From positions 122,735 through 186,734 of the forward strand of contig JBJKVP010000004.1 in the NCBI GenBank assembly GCA_045562535.1: DNA of 64,000 nt. Reading direction: 5' to 3'. This DNA is from UBA6926 sp045562535 (GTDB taxonomy: Bacteria > Chloroflexota > Dehalococcoidia > UBA6926). Shown here one piece after another: positions 51,602 through 59,846 of this stretch (positions are counted from its first letter, which is position 1; every line of letters starts with the position of its first letter). The translations under genes were made by a program, and so were the position numbers. The notes beneath the pieces were generated by a model. It made no database searches, was not told the origin of the DNA, and saw only the letters and a program-made list of their open reading frames with translations.

Positions 51602-52434
51602 TATTCTGATCCCTCATTTTCATTAACGGAACCAGTCTCGGTTTCTACTTCTTCATTTGTTACACTACTCGCCACTTCAAGTGAAGGCTCCACGGGTGCT
51701 TCAGCCTTAACTTCCGTCTCTACCGAATCTGTGTCTTGGTCACTACTGTTAGTAGTGGATACAAGTGCTTCTCGTCTTGCTGCTTCCTCTGCTGAGGACA
51801 TTGTCGCTACGACATCACCTCTGTAGATCCACACCTTAACTCCGATTAATCCCATTTGTGTATGAGCTTCTGCTTGGCCAAAATCAATATCAGCTCTTAT
51901 AGTGTGCAAAGGAACTCGGCCAGCCATCGCTTTCTCATTCCGAGCAATCTCAGCTCCACCTAAACGACCAGATACCAATACTTTTATGCCTTGAGCTCCC
52001 GACTGCATCGTTCTAGAAACTGACTGTTTTATAGCTCTTCTAAAAGATATTTGTCTTTCAATCTGTTCACTAATACTTTGCGCAACTAATGTTGCCTCCA
52101 ATTCTGCTTGGCGTATCTCGTTAATATCAACTCTGATCCGCTTACCAGTGATATCTTCTAATTCTTTTCTTAACTCCTCTACCCGTTGTCCACCTCGCCC
52201 AATGACGACACCTGGCCGAGCCGAGTGTATGGTCGCCCTAACTTCATTGGTTTTACGATCTATTTCCACACGGGAAACAGCTGCGTCTTTATGCTTAACT
52301 ATGATATGATCACGGATCTTTATATCCTCAAGCAAGTTTTCTCTATAAATTTGCGGCCTGTCCGCGAACCAGCGAGTTTGCCAATCTTTAATCACGCCTA
52401 ATCGAAACCCGTTAGGGTGTACTTTATGTCCCAT
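51601..52434 (-). CDS. rpsC: 30S ribosomal protein S3 with acidic C-terminal extension
   Basis: Forms the mRNA entry pore with S4 and S5. KH domain: RPGVVIGRGGQRVEELRKEL near residue 75. The core (about 1-215) also has MGHKVHPNGFRLGVIKDWQTRWFA split over the first 25 residues, GRLGGAEIARNEKAMAGRVPLHTIRADIDFG, and VKVWIYRGDVV. The last 60 residues (from about 217) are acidic and low complexity, with EVETETGSVNENEG near the end, bringing the protein to 277 residues instead of 210-235. Confidence 0.97.
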   Translation of the reverse strand: MGHKVHPNGFRLGVIKDWQTRWFADRPQIYRENLLEDIKIRDHIIVKHKDAAVSRVEIDRKTNEVRATIHSARPGVVIGRGGQRVEELRKELEDITGKRIRVDINEIRQAELEATLVAQSISEQIERQISFRRAIKQSVSRTMQSGAQGIKVLVSGRLGGAEIARNEKAMAGRVPLHTIRADIDFGQAEAHTQMGLIGVKVWIYRGDVVATMSSAEEAARREALVSTTNSSDQDTDSVETEVKAEAPVEPSLEVASSVTNEEVETETGSVNENEGSE

Positions 52435-52436
52435 TT

Positions 52437-52775
52437 TTACGTTGCCTCCTCATCAAGCACAACAGTCATGTTGCTGTGTCTCTTAAAGTTAGGACCAGCT
52501 GTTCCTCTAGCCCTTGGATAATATCGCTTTAAAGTTGGGGCTGGGCCAATATTAACTCTTATTATCCTAAGCCCCGTAGGATCCATCTCAAAATTATTTT
52601 CCGCGTTAGCAGCGGCCGACCTCACTACCTTTGCTACATTTTTTGCCCAAGGGCTGGGCATGAATTGAAGTATTGTTAACGCCTCTTCCACATTTTTACC
52701 AACTAGTGAATTTACGATTAACCTAAGTTTCGCTACAGATATAGACATATTCTTTTGTGTTGCTGATACTTCCAA
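52437..52775 (-). CDS. rplV: 50S ribosomal protein L22
   Basis: Lines the exit tunnel with an extended loop. 112 residues. Motifs: SVAKLRLIVNSLVGKNVEEALTILQFMPSPWAKNVAKVVRSA split over 13-54, then a NAENNFEMD turn, and the tunnel-loop region IGPAPTLKRYYPRARGTAG followed by RHSNMTVVL. Two bases before rpsC. The classic erythromycin-related loop residues are in this region. Confidence 0.98.
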   Translation of the reverse strand: MEVSATQKNMSISVAKLRLIVNSLVGKNVEEALTILQFMPSPWAKNVAKVVRSAAANAENNFEMDPTGLRIIRVNIGPAPTLKRYYPRARGTAGPNFKRHSNMTVVLDEEAT

Positions 52776-52777
52776 GA

Positions 52778-53056
52778 TTACCTGACCACTCTTTCATTTC
52801 GACCAGTATGGCCTCTGAAGGTCCTTGTTGGTGCAAATTCTCCCAACTTATGACCAACCATGTTCTCTGTTATAAAGAGAGGTATATGTCTTCTCCCATC
52901 ATGAACAGAAATATTTAACCCAACCATAGATTCAAGAATCGTTGAGGCTCTTGCCCAAGTTCTTATAACAACTCGCTCATTAGAGCTAGAAGCTGCTTCA
53001 ACTTTTCTCATCAATTTAGCATCAACGAAGGGTCCCTTTTTTACTGATCTAGACAT
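52778..53056 (-). CDS. rpsS: 30S ribosomal protein S19
   Basis: 30S head protein making an inter-subunit bridge. 92 residues. Pattern: SRSVKKGPFVDAKLMRKVEAA, TWARASTILESMVGLNISVHDGRRHIPLFITENMVGHKLGEFAPTRTF (broken across 34-80) and RGHTGRNERV at the end. Two bases before rplV and three after rplB, the usual order and packing. Confidence 0.98.
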   Translation of the reverse strand: MSRSVKKGPFVDAKLMRKVEAASSSNERVVIRTWARASTILESMVGLNISVHDGRRHIPLFITENMVGHKLGEFAPTRTFRGHTGRNERVVR

Positions 53057-53059
53057 AAA

Positions 53060-53896
53060 TCAACTTCTCCTACCACCTCTTCTACGAACAATAAACGGCG
53101 TACTCTTTTTATTTCTCCTAGTCCTTTTCCCTAAAGTTGGCTTACCCCAAGGCGACTTTGGGCTAGGCATCCCAATAGGCGATCTACCTTCTCCACCTCC
53201 ATGAGGATGGTCTCTTGGAGACATAGCAGAACCTCTGACAGTAGGTCTCCAACCTTTCAATCGTTTCCTACCTGCTTTACCCCATGATAAATTCTTGTGA
53301 TCTAGATTACCGATTTGGCCAACCGTAGCTGAGCATGTAGAGAGTATTCTTCTCAGCTCTCCAGAGGGCAGCCTTAGAAGCGTATAATTGCCCTCTCTTG
53401 CGAGAACCTGTGCACCTACACCAGCTCCTCTAACAAGTTGGCCACCTTTGCCTAACTGCAACTCCACATTATGCACGGTCGTTCCAGTAGGAATATTTTG
53501 TAAAGGAAGGGAATTCCCAGGCTTAATTTCTGCATCGGGGCCGGCTACAATAACATCTCCTTTTTTCAAACCTAGAGGAGAAATAATATATCGTTTCTCG
53601 CCATCTCTATAATGTAACAATGCTATTCTTGAAGATCGGTTAGGATCATATTCAACAGACGCTACTTTTGCAGGAACCCCTAGTTTATCCCTCTTAAAAT
53701 CAACCACTCTATAAGATCGTTTTACTCCACCACCCCTATGTCTAGTAGTTATTTTACCTCGTTGATTACGACCAGCATTGCTTTTCAAAGGTCTAAGTAG
53801 TGTTTTTTCTGGCTTTACTTTATCGATGTCTTCGAAAGCGTCAAAAACCGCGGCCCTGCGACCTGGTGATGTTGGTTTAACGTTTTTTACAGCCAT
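53060..53896 (-). CDS. rplB: 50S ribosomal protein L2
   Basis: Central 50S protein needed for peptidyl-transferase activity and subunit joining. 278 residues. Motifs: GRNQRGKITTRHRGGGVKRSYR, DPNRSSRIALLHY, YIISPLGLKKGDVI, the GGQLVRGAGVGAQVLAREG region and the C-terminal RGSAMSPRDHPHGGGEGRSP with the highly conserved His-Pro-His-Gly-Gly-Gly near residue 230. Basic tail TRRNKKSTPFIVRRR. Spacing to rplW is eight bases. Confidence 0.98.
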   Translation of the reverse strand: MAVKNVKPTSPGRRAAVFDAFEDIDKVKPEKTLLRPLKSNAGRNQRGKITTRHRGGGVKRSYRVVDFKRDKLGVPAKVASVEYDPNRSSRIALLHYRDGEKRYIISPLGLKKGDVIVAGPDAEIKPGNSLPLQNIPTGTTVHNVELQLGKGGQLVRGAGVGAQVLAREGNYTLLRLPSGELRRILSTCSATVGQIGNLDHKNLSWGKAGRKRLKGWRPTVRGSAMSPRDHPHGGGEGRSPIGMPSPKSPWGKPTLGKRTRRNKKSTPFIVRRRGGRRS

Positions 53897-53904
53897 GGTT
53901 TTCC

Positions 53905-54195
53905 TTACATTCCTTCAAAAACTTCGATCCTATCACCTTGAGCTAAAGTGACGATCGCTTTTTTCCATTTCCGTGTTGTAAATACTCGAGTCCCAGATCT
54001 TTTAGTCTTTCCTTTTACATTCATTACATTAACGGCGAGCACTTTCACCTTAAATGCCTCTTCGACGGCTTTCTTAATCTCTTGCTTATTAGACTTACTA
54101 TGGACCTCGAAAGCATACTTCCCTGCCTCTTGAGCGAGAGCTATTTTTTCGGTAATTATAGGCCTTCTCAAAATCTCTAAAGGGTGGCTATCCAT
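53905..54195 (-). CDS. rplW: 50S ribosomal protein L23
   Basis: Docking site at the tunnel exit for trigger factor and SRP. 96 residues. Family pattern: PLEILRRPIITEKIALAQEAGKYAFEV (4-30), the SNKQEIKKAVEEAFKVKVLAVN segment, and the MNVKGKTKRSGTRVFTTRKWKKAIVTL strand. It begins immediately after the rplD stop. Confidence 0.98.
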   Translation of the reverse strand: MDSHPLEILRRPIITEKIALAQEAGKYAFEVHSKSNKQEIKKAVEEAFKVKVLAVNVMNVKGKTKRSGTRVFTTRKWKKAIVTLAQGDRIEVFEGM

Positions 54196-54840
54196 TTAAC
54201 GACCACCTTTCTTACCATCTTTTGCCCATAGCTCTTCTGCCTTTTTTACTGCATCGACCGTCATGATAAGATTCTTATACTTTAATAGGTCTCCGATATT
54301 CAAATAAGAAGCAGTAAGAGTTTTCACTCCTTCTAAATTACGGGCAGATAAAATCACACCTTCTGAAAATGGATTACCGACCAACAAAGTGGAACCTGTT
54401 ACACCTAACGAATCAATAATTTGTCGAAGCTCCTTAGATTTTGGAGCTTGTACGCTCAGCTCATCTATAATTAGAAAACTTCCCTCTCTAAGTTTCTCAG
54501 ACAATACGCATCGCAAAGCCTGTCGTCGCATCCTAATAGGCATATCTTGTCTGTAACTCCTAGGTTTAGGTCCAAATGCGACTCCACCATGTCTCCAAAT
54601 TGGGGATCGAATACTACCTGCTCTTGCACGACCTGTACCTTTTTGTCTCCATGGCTTTCTTCCGCCACCTCGGACTTCAGCTCGAGTTTTTGTAGAATGT
54701 GTTCCTGTTCTAGCGTTAGCTCTTTGACGAACCAAAGCTTGGTGTACCAACGGTTCATTCATTTCAACATCAAAAAGAAGTCCATCAAGCTCTACTTGGC
54801 TTATGACTTCCCCTGAAATATTTTTTACATCAGTTTTCAT
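54196..54840 (-). CDS. rplD: 50S ribosomal protein L4
   Basis: Early-assembly 50S protein lining the exit tunnel; in some bacteria it represses the S10 operon. 214 residues. Motifs: LDGLLFDVEMNEPLVHQAL near the N terminus, the GTHSTKTRAEVRGGGRKPWRQKGTGRARAGSIRSPIWRHGG loop (about 48-90), FGPKPRSY and GVKTLTASYLNIGDLLKY. The start overlaps the rplC stop by one base. Confidence 0.98.
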   Translation of the reverse strand: MKTDVKNISGEVISQVELDGLLFDVEMNEPLVHQALVRQRANARTGTHSTKTRAEVRGGGRKPWRQKGTGRARAGSIRSPIWRHGGVAFGPKPRSYRQDMPIRMRRQALRCVLSEKLREGSFLIIDELSVQAPKSKELRQIIDSLGVTGSTLLVGNPFSEGVILSARNLEGVKTLTASYLNIGDLLKYKNLIMTVDAVKKAEELWAKDGKKGGR

Positions 54841-55481
54841 TATTTCCCATTTCGTCCCTGTTTGCGCACCATTACTAATCCTGAAGCAGCTCCAGGGACT
54901 GAACCTCTAACAAAAAGAAGGTTTCTCTCTTCATCAATAGCTACTATTTTTATGCCTTTTTCAGTGCTCCGTTTAGCACCTAAGTGGCCCGCCATTTTCT
55001 TTCCTTTTCGAACTCGCCCCGGGGTAGTTCCTTGACCAACGGAACCAGGGGCTCTGTGCTTATCTCCCTGGCCATGAGTTTTTGGTCCACCGGCGAAATG
55101 CCATCTTTTAACACCTCCGGCAAAACCTTTACCCTTTGATTTACCAATGACATCTACTATGTCTCCTACTTCAAATATTTGAGCAATTGTTACAACGCTA
55201 CCAATTTGTTGATCATTAGAATCTACGGAATCTACCTCTCGAAGATACTTAAACAAATCTAGGCCGTTCTTTTTTAAATGCCCTTTTTCAGGGTTCGACA
55301 TCTTTTTTTCAGGAACTTGCTTATACCCTATTTGGATTTTGTCATAACCATCTTTTTCACTATTTTTTACCTGTGTGACTACACAAGGACCTACCTCTAA
55401 GGCAGTTACAGCAGAGACTATTCCATCGTCGTGGATGTATTGAGTCATACCCAATTTTGTTCCTAATAACGCATTTAACAT
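54840..55481 (-). CDS. rplC: 50S ribosomal protein L3
   Basis: Early-binding 50S protein near the peptidyl-transferase centre. About 213 residues. Motifs: LLGTKLGMTQYIHDDG, the ALEVGPCVVTQVK strand, DVIGKSKGKGFAGGVKRWHFAGGPKTHGQGDKHRAPGSVGQG (two halves of the central loop), and VVAIDEERNLLFVRGSVPG. A TTG at 55490 is in frame, but an ATG at 55481 has better ribosome-binding spacing and gives the usual protein start. Confidence 0.97.
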   Translation of the reverse strand: MLNALLGTKLGMTQYIHDDGIVSAVTALEVGPCVVTQVKNSEKDGYDKIQIGYKQVPEKKMSNPEKGHLKKNGLDLFKYLREVDSVDSNDQQIGSVVTIAQIFEVGDIVDVIGKSKGKGFAGGVKRWHFAGGPKTHGQGDKHRAPGSVGQGTTPGRVRKGKKMAGHLGAKRSTEKGIKIVAIDEERNLLFVRGSVPGAASGLVMVRKQGRNGK

Positions 55482-55504
55482 ATCAAACAATTCTCTCCAA
55501 ACAT

Positions 55505-55822
55505 CTACGATTCTATCTCTATATCAACACCAGCAGGTAAATCTAAGTGGGTTAGTGAATCAATCGTCCGAGTCGTCGGATCTAAAATATCAATAACTCT
55601 TTTGTGAGTTCGCATTTCAAACTGCTCTCTAGCATTCTTATCCACATGCGGCGAGCTTAAAACGGTGAACTTCTTTATCTTAGTAGGCATTGGAATCGGT
55701 CCGGACACTTGAGCCCCAGTTCCTTCAGCTGCTTCGACAATTTGAATAGCAGAAGAATCCAGAAGTTTGTGATCAAAAGCTTTAAGAGTAATTCGTATTT
55801 TTTGATTTTTAGTGTTAGTCAT
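55505..55822 (-). CDS. rpsJ: 30S ribosomal protein S10
   Basis: 30S head protein that also joins transcription antitermination (NusE). 105 residues. Pattern: KIRITLKAFDHKLLDSSAIQIVEAA, GAQVSGPIPMPTKIKKFTVLSSPHVDKNAREQFEMRTHKR (spread over 34-74) and VDILDPTTRTIDSLTHLDLPAGVDIEI. It begins three bases after the fusA stop; normally tuf lies between them. Confidence 0.98.
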   Translation of the reverse strand: MTNTKNQKIRITLKAFDHKLLDSSAIQIVEAAEGTGAQVSGPIPMPTKIKKFTVLSSPHVDKNAREQFEMRTHKRVIDILDPTTRTIDSLTHLDLPAGVDIEIES

Positions 55823-55825
55823 AAT

Positions 55826-57904
55826 TTACTTTGTCCCTGCCACAACTGAAACTGACTCCGCTATATGCTTAGGTACTTCCGCATAATGGTCAAACTGCAT
55901 ACTATAATTCGCTCGGCCCTGCGAAGAAGACCTCAGAGTAGTAGCGTATCCAAACATTTCTCCCAAAGGAACAAACGCAGTTATAATCTGCAAATCTCCT
56001 CGTGGCTCCATACCCTGGATTTGTGCACGTCTCCCATTTATATCTCCAAGTACATCTCCTAAACTTTCCTCAGGAGTGACCACTTCTACAGACATAACAG
56101 GTTCTAATGCTACCGGTTTCGCTCTATTAGCAGCGGCTTTAAAGCCCATGGAGCCCGCCATTTTAAAAGCCATTTCTGATGAATCAACATCATGGAAAGA
56201 GCCGTCGTCTAAAGTGATCCGAAGATCCACCATAGAAAAACCGGTTATGATTCCATTCATAGCTGCTTCCCGAGCCCCGGCTTCAACAGCTGGGATGTAT
56301 TCTTTGGGTATAGTTCCCCCTACTATTTTATTTACAAATTCGACACCTGAGCCAGTCTCTAAGGGCTCTACGGTAAGCCAAACATGCCCGTATTGGCCAC
56401 GTCCACCAGATTGTCGAACGTATCGTCCTTCTGCCCTAGCGCTCTGTCGTATTGTTTCTCTATACGCTACTTGTGGGCGGCCAGTTTGCGCGACTACATT
56501 AAACTCTCTTTTAAGTCGATCTACGATTATCTCTAAGTGTAATTCACCCATTCCAGATATAACAGTTTGAGCTGTCTCTTGATCATGAGCAGAATGGAAA
56601 GTTGGGTCCTCTTGTTGGAGTTTTACCAACGCATCAATTAATTTTTCTTCTTCTTCACGTGACTCCGGCTCAATAGCAACAGATATGACTGGTTCAGGAA
56701 ATTGTATAGTCTCTAGCAAGATTGGATTATCAGAGTCACATACTGTATCACCTGTAGAAGTATTCTTTAATCCAACTGCAGCAACAATATTACCAGCTCG
56801 AGCTTCTTCAAGTTCTTCTCGATGGTTAGAGTGCATCTGGATCAAACGGCCCATGCGTTCTCTATCTTGCTGGGTCGTATTTATAACGTTCGAGCCTGAT
56901 TTACATACTCCTGAATACACACGTAGATAAACTAACCTACCAGCAAACGGATCTGTCACGACTTTGAAAGCCAACGCAGCAAATGGTTCTTCCGGATCAG
57001 GTTTCCTAAAAGCAACTTCCTCTGTTCCTGGCGTTGTTCCTTCAATTGCAGGTACCTGATCTGGAGACGGTAAATAATCGACAATTGCGTCTATCAGTGG
57101 CTGGACACCTTTGTTTCTTAAAGCAGTTCCGCAAAGAACCGGATACATATCCATCTTAACTGTACCTAAGCGCAATCCTTTAATAATTTCTTCTTCAGAT
57201 AAAGCTTCGCCCTCTAAAAATTTTGCCATCAATTGATCATCGTGTTCAGCAGCATTTTCAATCATGATTTCACGATATTTTGCCACATCTTCTTTCAATT
57301 CATCTGGTATAGGACCTTCGGTCATTTTGTCGCCGTTTTCGCCTTCCCAAGTAATAACCACTTGGCGTATTAAGTCAACGACACCTTTAAAATCGTCTTC
57401 TTTACCCCAAGGAATCTGCACTGGGACTGGATTAGCTCCAAGTCTGTCCTGAATTGATTTAATTGACGTGAAGAAATCTGCTCCGATTTTATCCATTTTA
57501 TTTATAAAACAGAGCCTAGGAACCTGGTACTTGTCGGCTTGTCGCCAAACGGTCTCAGACTGGGGTTCAACACCAGCATTCGCATCAAATATTACGACTC
57601 CGCCATCTAAAACTTTGAGGCTTCTCTCAACTTCTGCCGTGAAATCAACGTGGCCAGGGGTATCAATAATATTAATTTTATGGCCATTCCATTCCACTGT
57701 TGTCGCAGCAGAAACAATCGTGATACCTCGTTCTTTTTCTTGATCCATCCAATCCATAACAGCAGTACCGTCATCGACTGTACCTAACTTATATGTTCTG
57801 CCTGTAAAAAAAAGCACTCTTTCGGATACTGTAGTTTTACCGGCATCAATATGCGCAATAAAACCTATATTTCTTATATTATCTAGCCCACCGTCCTGAG
57901 TCAT
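55826..57904 (-). CDS. fusA: Elongation factor G
   Basis: GTPase that drives translocation of tRNA and mRNA. 692 residues, usual length. G motifs: AHIDAGKTTVSERVL (G1, residues about 18-32), RGITIVSA (switch I), DTPGHVDF (G3) and INKMDKIGAD (G4). Domain IV motif RYVRQSGGRGQYGHVWLTVEP and the C-terminal domain V are clear. Third gene of the superoperon after rpsL and rpsG; the stop is three bases before rpsJ, with no tuf between. Confidence 0.98.
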   Translation of the reverse strand: MTQDGGLDNIRNIGFIAHIDAGKTTVSERVLFFTGRTYKLGTVDDGTAVMDWMDQEKERGITIVSAATTVEWNGHKINIIDTPGHVDFTAEVERSLKVLDGGVVIFDANAGVEPQSETVWRQADKYQVPRLCFINKMDKIGADFFTSIKSIQDRLGANPVPVQIPWGKEDDFKGVVDLIRQVVITWEGENGDKMTEGPIPDELKEDVAKYREIMIENAAEHDDQLMAKFLEGEALSEEEIIKGLRLGTVKMDMYPVLCGTALRNKGVQPLIDAIVDYLPSPDQVPAIEGTTPGTEEVAFRKPDPEEPFAALAFKVVTDPFAGRLVYLRVYSGVCKSGSNVINTTQQDRERMGRLIQMHSNHREELEEARAGNIVAAVGLKNTSTGDTVCDSDNPILLETIQFPEPVISVAIEPESREEEEKLIDALVKLQQEDPTFHSAHDQETAQTVISGMGELHLEIIVDRLKREFNVVAQTGRPQVAYRETIRQSARAEGRYVRQSGGRGQYGHVWLTVEPLETGSGVEFVNKIVGGTIPKEYIPAVEAGAREAAMNGIITGFSMVDLRITLDDGSFHDVDSSEMAFKMAGSMGFKAAANRAKPVALEPVMSVEVVTPEESLGDVLGDINGRRAQIQGMEPRGDLQIITAFVPLGEMFGYATTLRSSSQGRANYSMQFDHYAEVPKHIAESVSVVAGTK

Positions 57905-57928
57905 TTAGGTATATTCCTTCCGATCAAT

Positions 57929-58399
57929 TTACCAACGATAATGGGCAAAGGCTTTGTTCGCATCTGCCATTCTATGTAATTCTTCCCGACGTCTAACTGC
58001 GGCACCTTGCCCTCTAGCTGCGTCTGTCAATTCTGCCGCTAGTTTACTTACCATAGGACTACCACCTCGAGCACGGGCAGCATCAATTATCCACCTCATT
58101 GCCAAAGCGGCACCTCTATCTTCTCTAACTTCAACTGGTACTTGGTATGTAGCTCCACCGACCCTACGAGGACGAACCTGCAAAAGCGGTGTCGCGTTCC
58201 TCATTGCCTGACCAAAAATTTCCATTGGGTCAGTACCATCTTCTTGGATTAAATTAAACGCTCCATATACTATCCTGCGTGCTGTGTTTTTCTTACCTCT
58301 TTGCATAACTCTATTCGTAAACCTGGTAATTAATTCGCTACTATAAATAGCATCAGGAGTTAGAATACGTTTTTGTGCTCTGCGACGCCTAGACATCAA
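57929..58399 (-). CDS. rpsG: 30S ribosomal protein S7
   Basis: Primary binder of the 16S 3' domain that nucleates head assembly. 156 residues. Pattern: MSRRRRAQKRILTPDAIYSSELITRFTNRVMQRGKKNTARRIV (two halves) at the start, ATPLLQVRPRRVGGATYQVPVEV and ALAMRWIIDAARARGGSPM, ending in VRRREELHRMADANKAFAHYRW. The start is one base after the rpsL stop. Confidence 0.98.
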   Translation of the reverse strand: MMSRRRRAQKRILTPDAIYSSELITRFTNRVMQRGKKNTARRIVYGAFNLIQEDGTDPMEIFGQAMRNATPLLQVRPRRVGGATYQVPVEVREDRGAALAMRWIIDAARARGGSPMVSKLAAELTDAARGQGAAVRRREELHRMADANKAFAHYRW

Positions 58400-58810
58400 T
58401 TATCCTCTCTTGGATCCATATTTGCTGCGGCCATTTTTGCGATCGCCAACTCCATCGGAGTCCAATGCTCCACGAATAACGTGATATCGCACGCCGGGTA
58501 AGTCTCGAACTTTGCCACCTCTTATTAATACAGTGGAGTGTTCTTGCAAATTATGTCCTTCACCCGGTATATAAGCTGTAACTTCAGCCCCGTTAGTGAG
58601 CCTGACACGTGCAACCTTCCTGAGCGCAGAATTAGGTTTTTTAGGCGTCATTGTTCTGACTTGAGTACAAACTCCACGTTTTTGAGGAGAAGGCAAATCT
58701 CTTACAACTCTATTAGTTAAAGCGTTGAAACTATACTGCAAAGCAGGAGCCTTAGACTTTTTAGCCCTAGGCTTTCTGCCTTTTCTAATCAACTGGTTTA
58801 CAGTCGGCAT
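58400..58810 (-). CDS. rpsL: 30S ribosomal protein S12 with internal insertion
   Basis: Decoding-centre protein of the 30S subunit, target of streptomycin resistance. Motifs: MPTVNQLIRKGRKPRAKKSKAPAL, then PQKRGVCTQVRTMTPKKPNSALRKVARV and PGEGHNLQEHSTVLIRGGKVRDLPGVRYHVIRGALD across 75-115. Between the APAL and PQKRG blocks there are about 16 more residues than usual (QYSFNALTNRVVRDLPS), giving 136 instead of about 124. First gene of the str/S10/spc/alpha run, after a strong promoter. Confidence 0.97.
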   Translation of the reverse strand: MPTVNQLIRKGRKPRAKKSKAPALQYSFNALTNRVVRDLPSPQKRGVCTQVRTMTPKKPNSALRKVARVRLTNGAEVTAYIPGEGHNLQEHSTVLIRGGKVRDLPGVRYHVIRGALDSDGVGDRKNGRSKYGSKRG

Positions 58811-58941
58811 ATTTATACTTTACCTTTCCTTAGTTATATAATTTACAAACTATTTTCGATAAACCTTCTCGGTTTCTCCCACGCAAAAAACCTCAAAATA
58901 TGAATTCGAGATGTAGCGTATGCTGTTTACCCGGTTCACAG

Positions 58942-58971
58942 AAAAACTTAGCCCCTTGCTACACAAGAGGC
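58942..58971 (-). promoter_or_regulatory. Leader hairpin with U-tract upstream of rpsL
   Basis: On the minus strand GCCTCTTG and CAAGGGGC pair in an 8-bp stem (58971-58964 with 58958-58951, one G-U) around a 5-base loop, followed after four bases by five T. It looks like a factor-independent terminator or attenuator, or a 5' stabilising hairpin, given that it begins only a few bases after the predicted start point. Regulation is not shown. Confidence 0.6.
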
Positions 58972-58982
58972 GCTAGATAGGA

Positions 58983-59012
58983 ATTCTAGTATCTAGGACC
59001 TAGTTATGTCAA
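58983..59012 (-). promoter_or_regulatory. Promoter of the ribosomal superoperon
   Basis: Reading minus, TTGACA (59012-59007) is an exact -35 consensus and TAGAAT (58988-58983) a 5/6 -10 match with 18 bases between. The start would be near 58976, giving a leader of about 165 bases before rpsL. The leader region 58811-58975 otherwise shows only the hairpin. Best promoter candidate in the window. Confidence 0.75.
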
Positions 59013-59062
59013 TGAATAATCGTTAGTGATTACCTTAAATCCCAATAATCGGGTCAAAATGA

Positions 59063-59551
59063 TCACATGGATCGATATTTACCTTCAAAATGTATCAAAG
59101 GTTTATCTATCTTATCAGATACACCGGCTCTTGCCACTTCAGCGATGTAAACCTTATGGTCACCAGCGGAAATCGTTTGATCAACATTGCACTCAAGAAA
59201 AGCCAATGAATCATCAAAGATTGGACATCCATTCTCTCCAGGAGAAAATTTTATCCCCTCTAGTTTGGATACTTGCTTCTTATTAAAGTTCTTTTGGGCT
59301 AAAGCTCGTGAAATTTCGATCTGTTCTTCACTAAGAATATTCACGGAGAACAGGCCACTTTGAGAAATAAGTTCATTAATATCTGAGTCGTTGTTTATGC
59401 ATATCATTATTAAGGGAGGAGAAAGTGAAACAGCGGAAAAGGCACTTACTGTAGTCCCGTGAAAATTTCCTTTGTAGACTGTTGCTACAGCAGTAACACC
59501 CGAAGCAAACCGGCCCAAGACCGTTCTATATAAATCAGGTTGCAATATCAT
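59063..59551 (-). CDS. Flavin reductase-domain protein
   Basis: About 162 residues, FMN-binding split-barrel reductase that supplies reduced flavin to a partner monooxygenase or reduces flavin itself. Patterns: RFASGVTAVATVYKG at the N terminus, TTVSAFSAVSLSPPLIMICINND, SVNILSEEQIEISRALAQK and LAFLECNVDQTISAGDHKVYIAEV. GTG at 59560 and ATG at 59551 are possible starts with no strong ribosome binding site; I use the ATG. The monooxygenase partner is not in the window. Isolated from the superoperon by the promoter region. Confidence 0.88.
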   Translation of the reverse strand: MILQPDLYRTVLGRFASGVTAVATVYKGNFHGTTVSAFSAVSLSPPLIMICINNDSDINELISQSGLFSVNILSEEQIEISRALAQKNFNKKQVSKLEGIKFSPGENGCPIFDDSLAFLECNVDQTISAGDHKVYIAEVARAGVSDKIDKPLIHFEGKYRSM

Positions 59552-59598
59552 GAACGACACTATAACTATTTAGATAATAAAACTGCAGTTCACCAGGA

Positions 59599-59775
59599 TC
59601 AGTTATCTTTGCGTCTCTTTGCCTTCCTGGCCTTCATTCGTAACTTTTCTTGTTTAGAAACAAAGTGTCTTTTTTCTTTTGCTTGTCGCAAAATACCTGA
59701 CCGTTCTACAACAGATCGGAATCGCTTTACCAATCCCTCTTGGGATTCCCCATCTCGAAGAAATACATAGGTCAT
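59599..59775 (-). CDS. rpsU: 30S ribosomal protein S21
   Basis: Small 30S protein that helps mRNA-ribosome base-pairing during initiation. 58 residues from the ATG at 59775: MTYVFLRDGESQEGLVKRFR, then VVERSGILRQAKEKRHFVSKQEKLR and a basic Lys/Arg tail. The frame opens five codons earlier (59790), but GGAGA eight bases before 59775 decides the start. It is separate from the main ribosomal run. Confidence 0.95.
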   Translation of the reverse strand: MTYVFLRDGESQEGLVKRFRSVVERSGILRQAKEKRHFVSKQEKLRMKARKAKRRKDN

Positions 59776-59846
59776 AAAAAAACTCTCCAAACAAATTAAA
59801 AGTTATTGTCACATACTATACGAATAAACAATGCCTGCCAACTATA

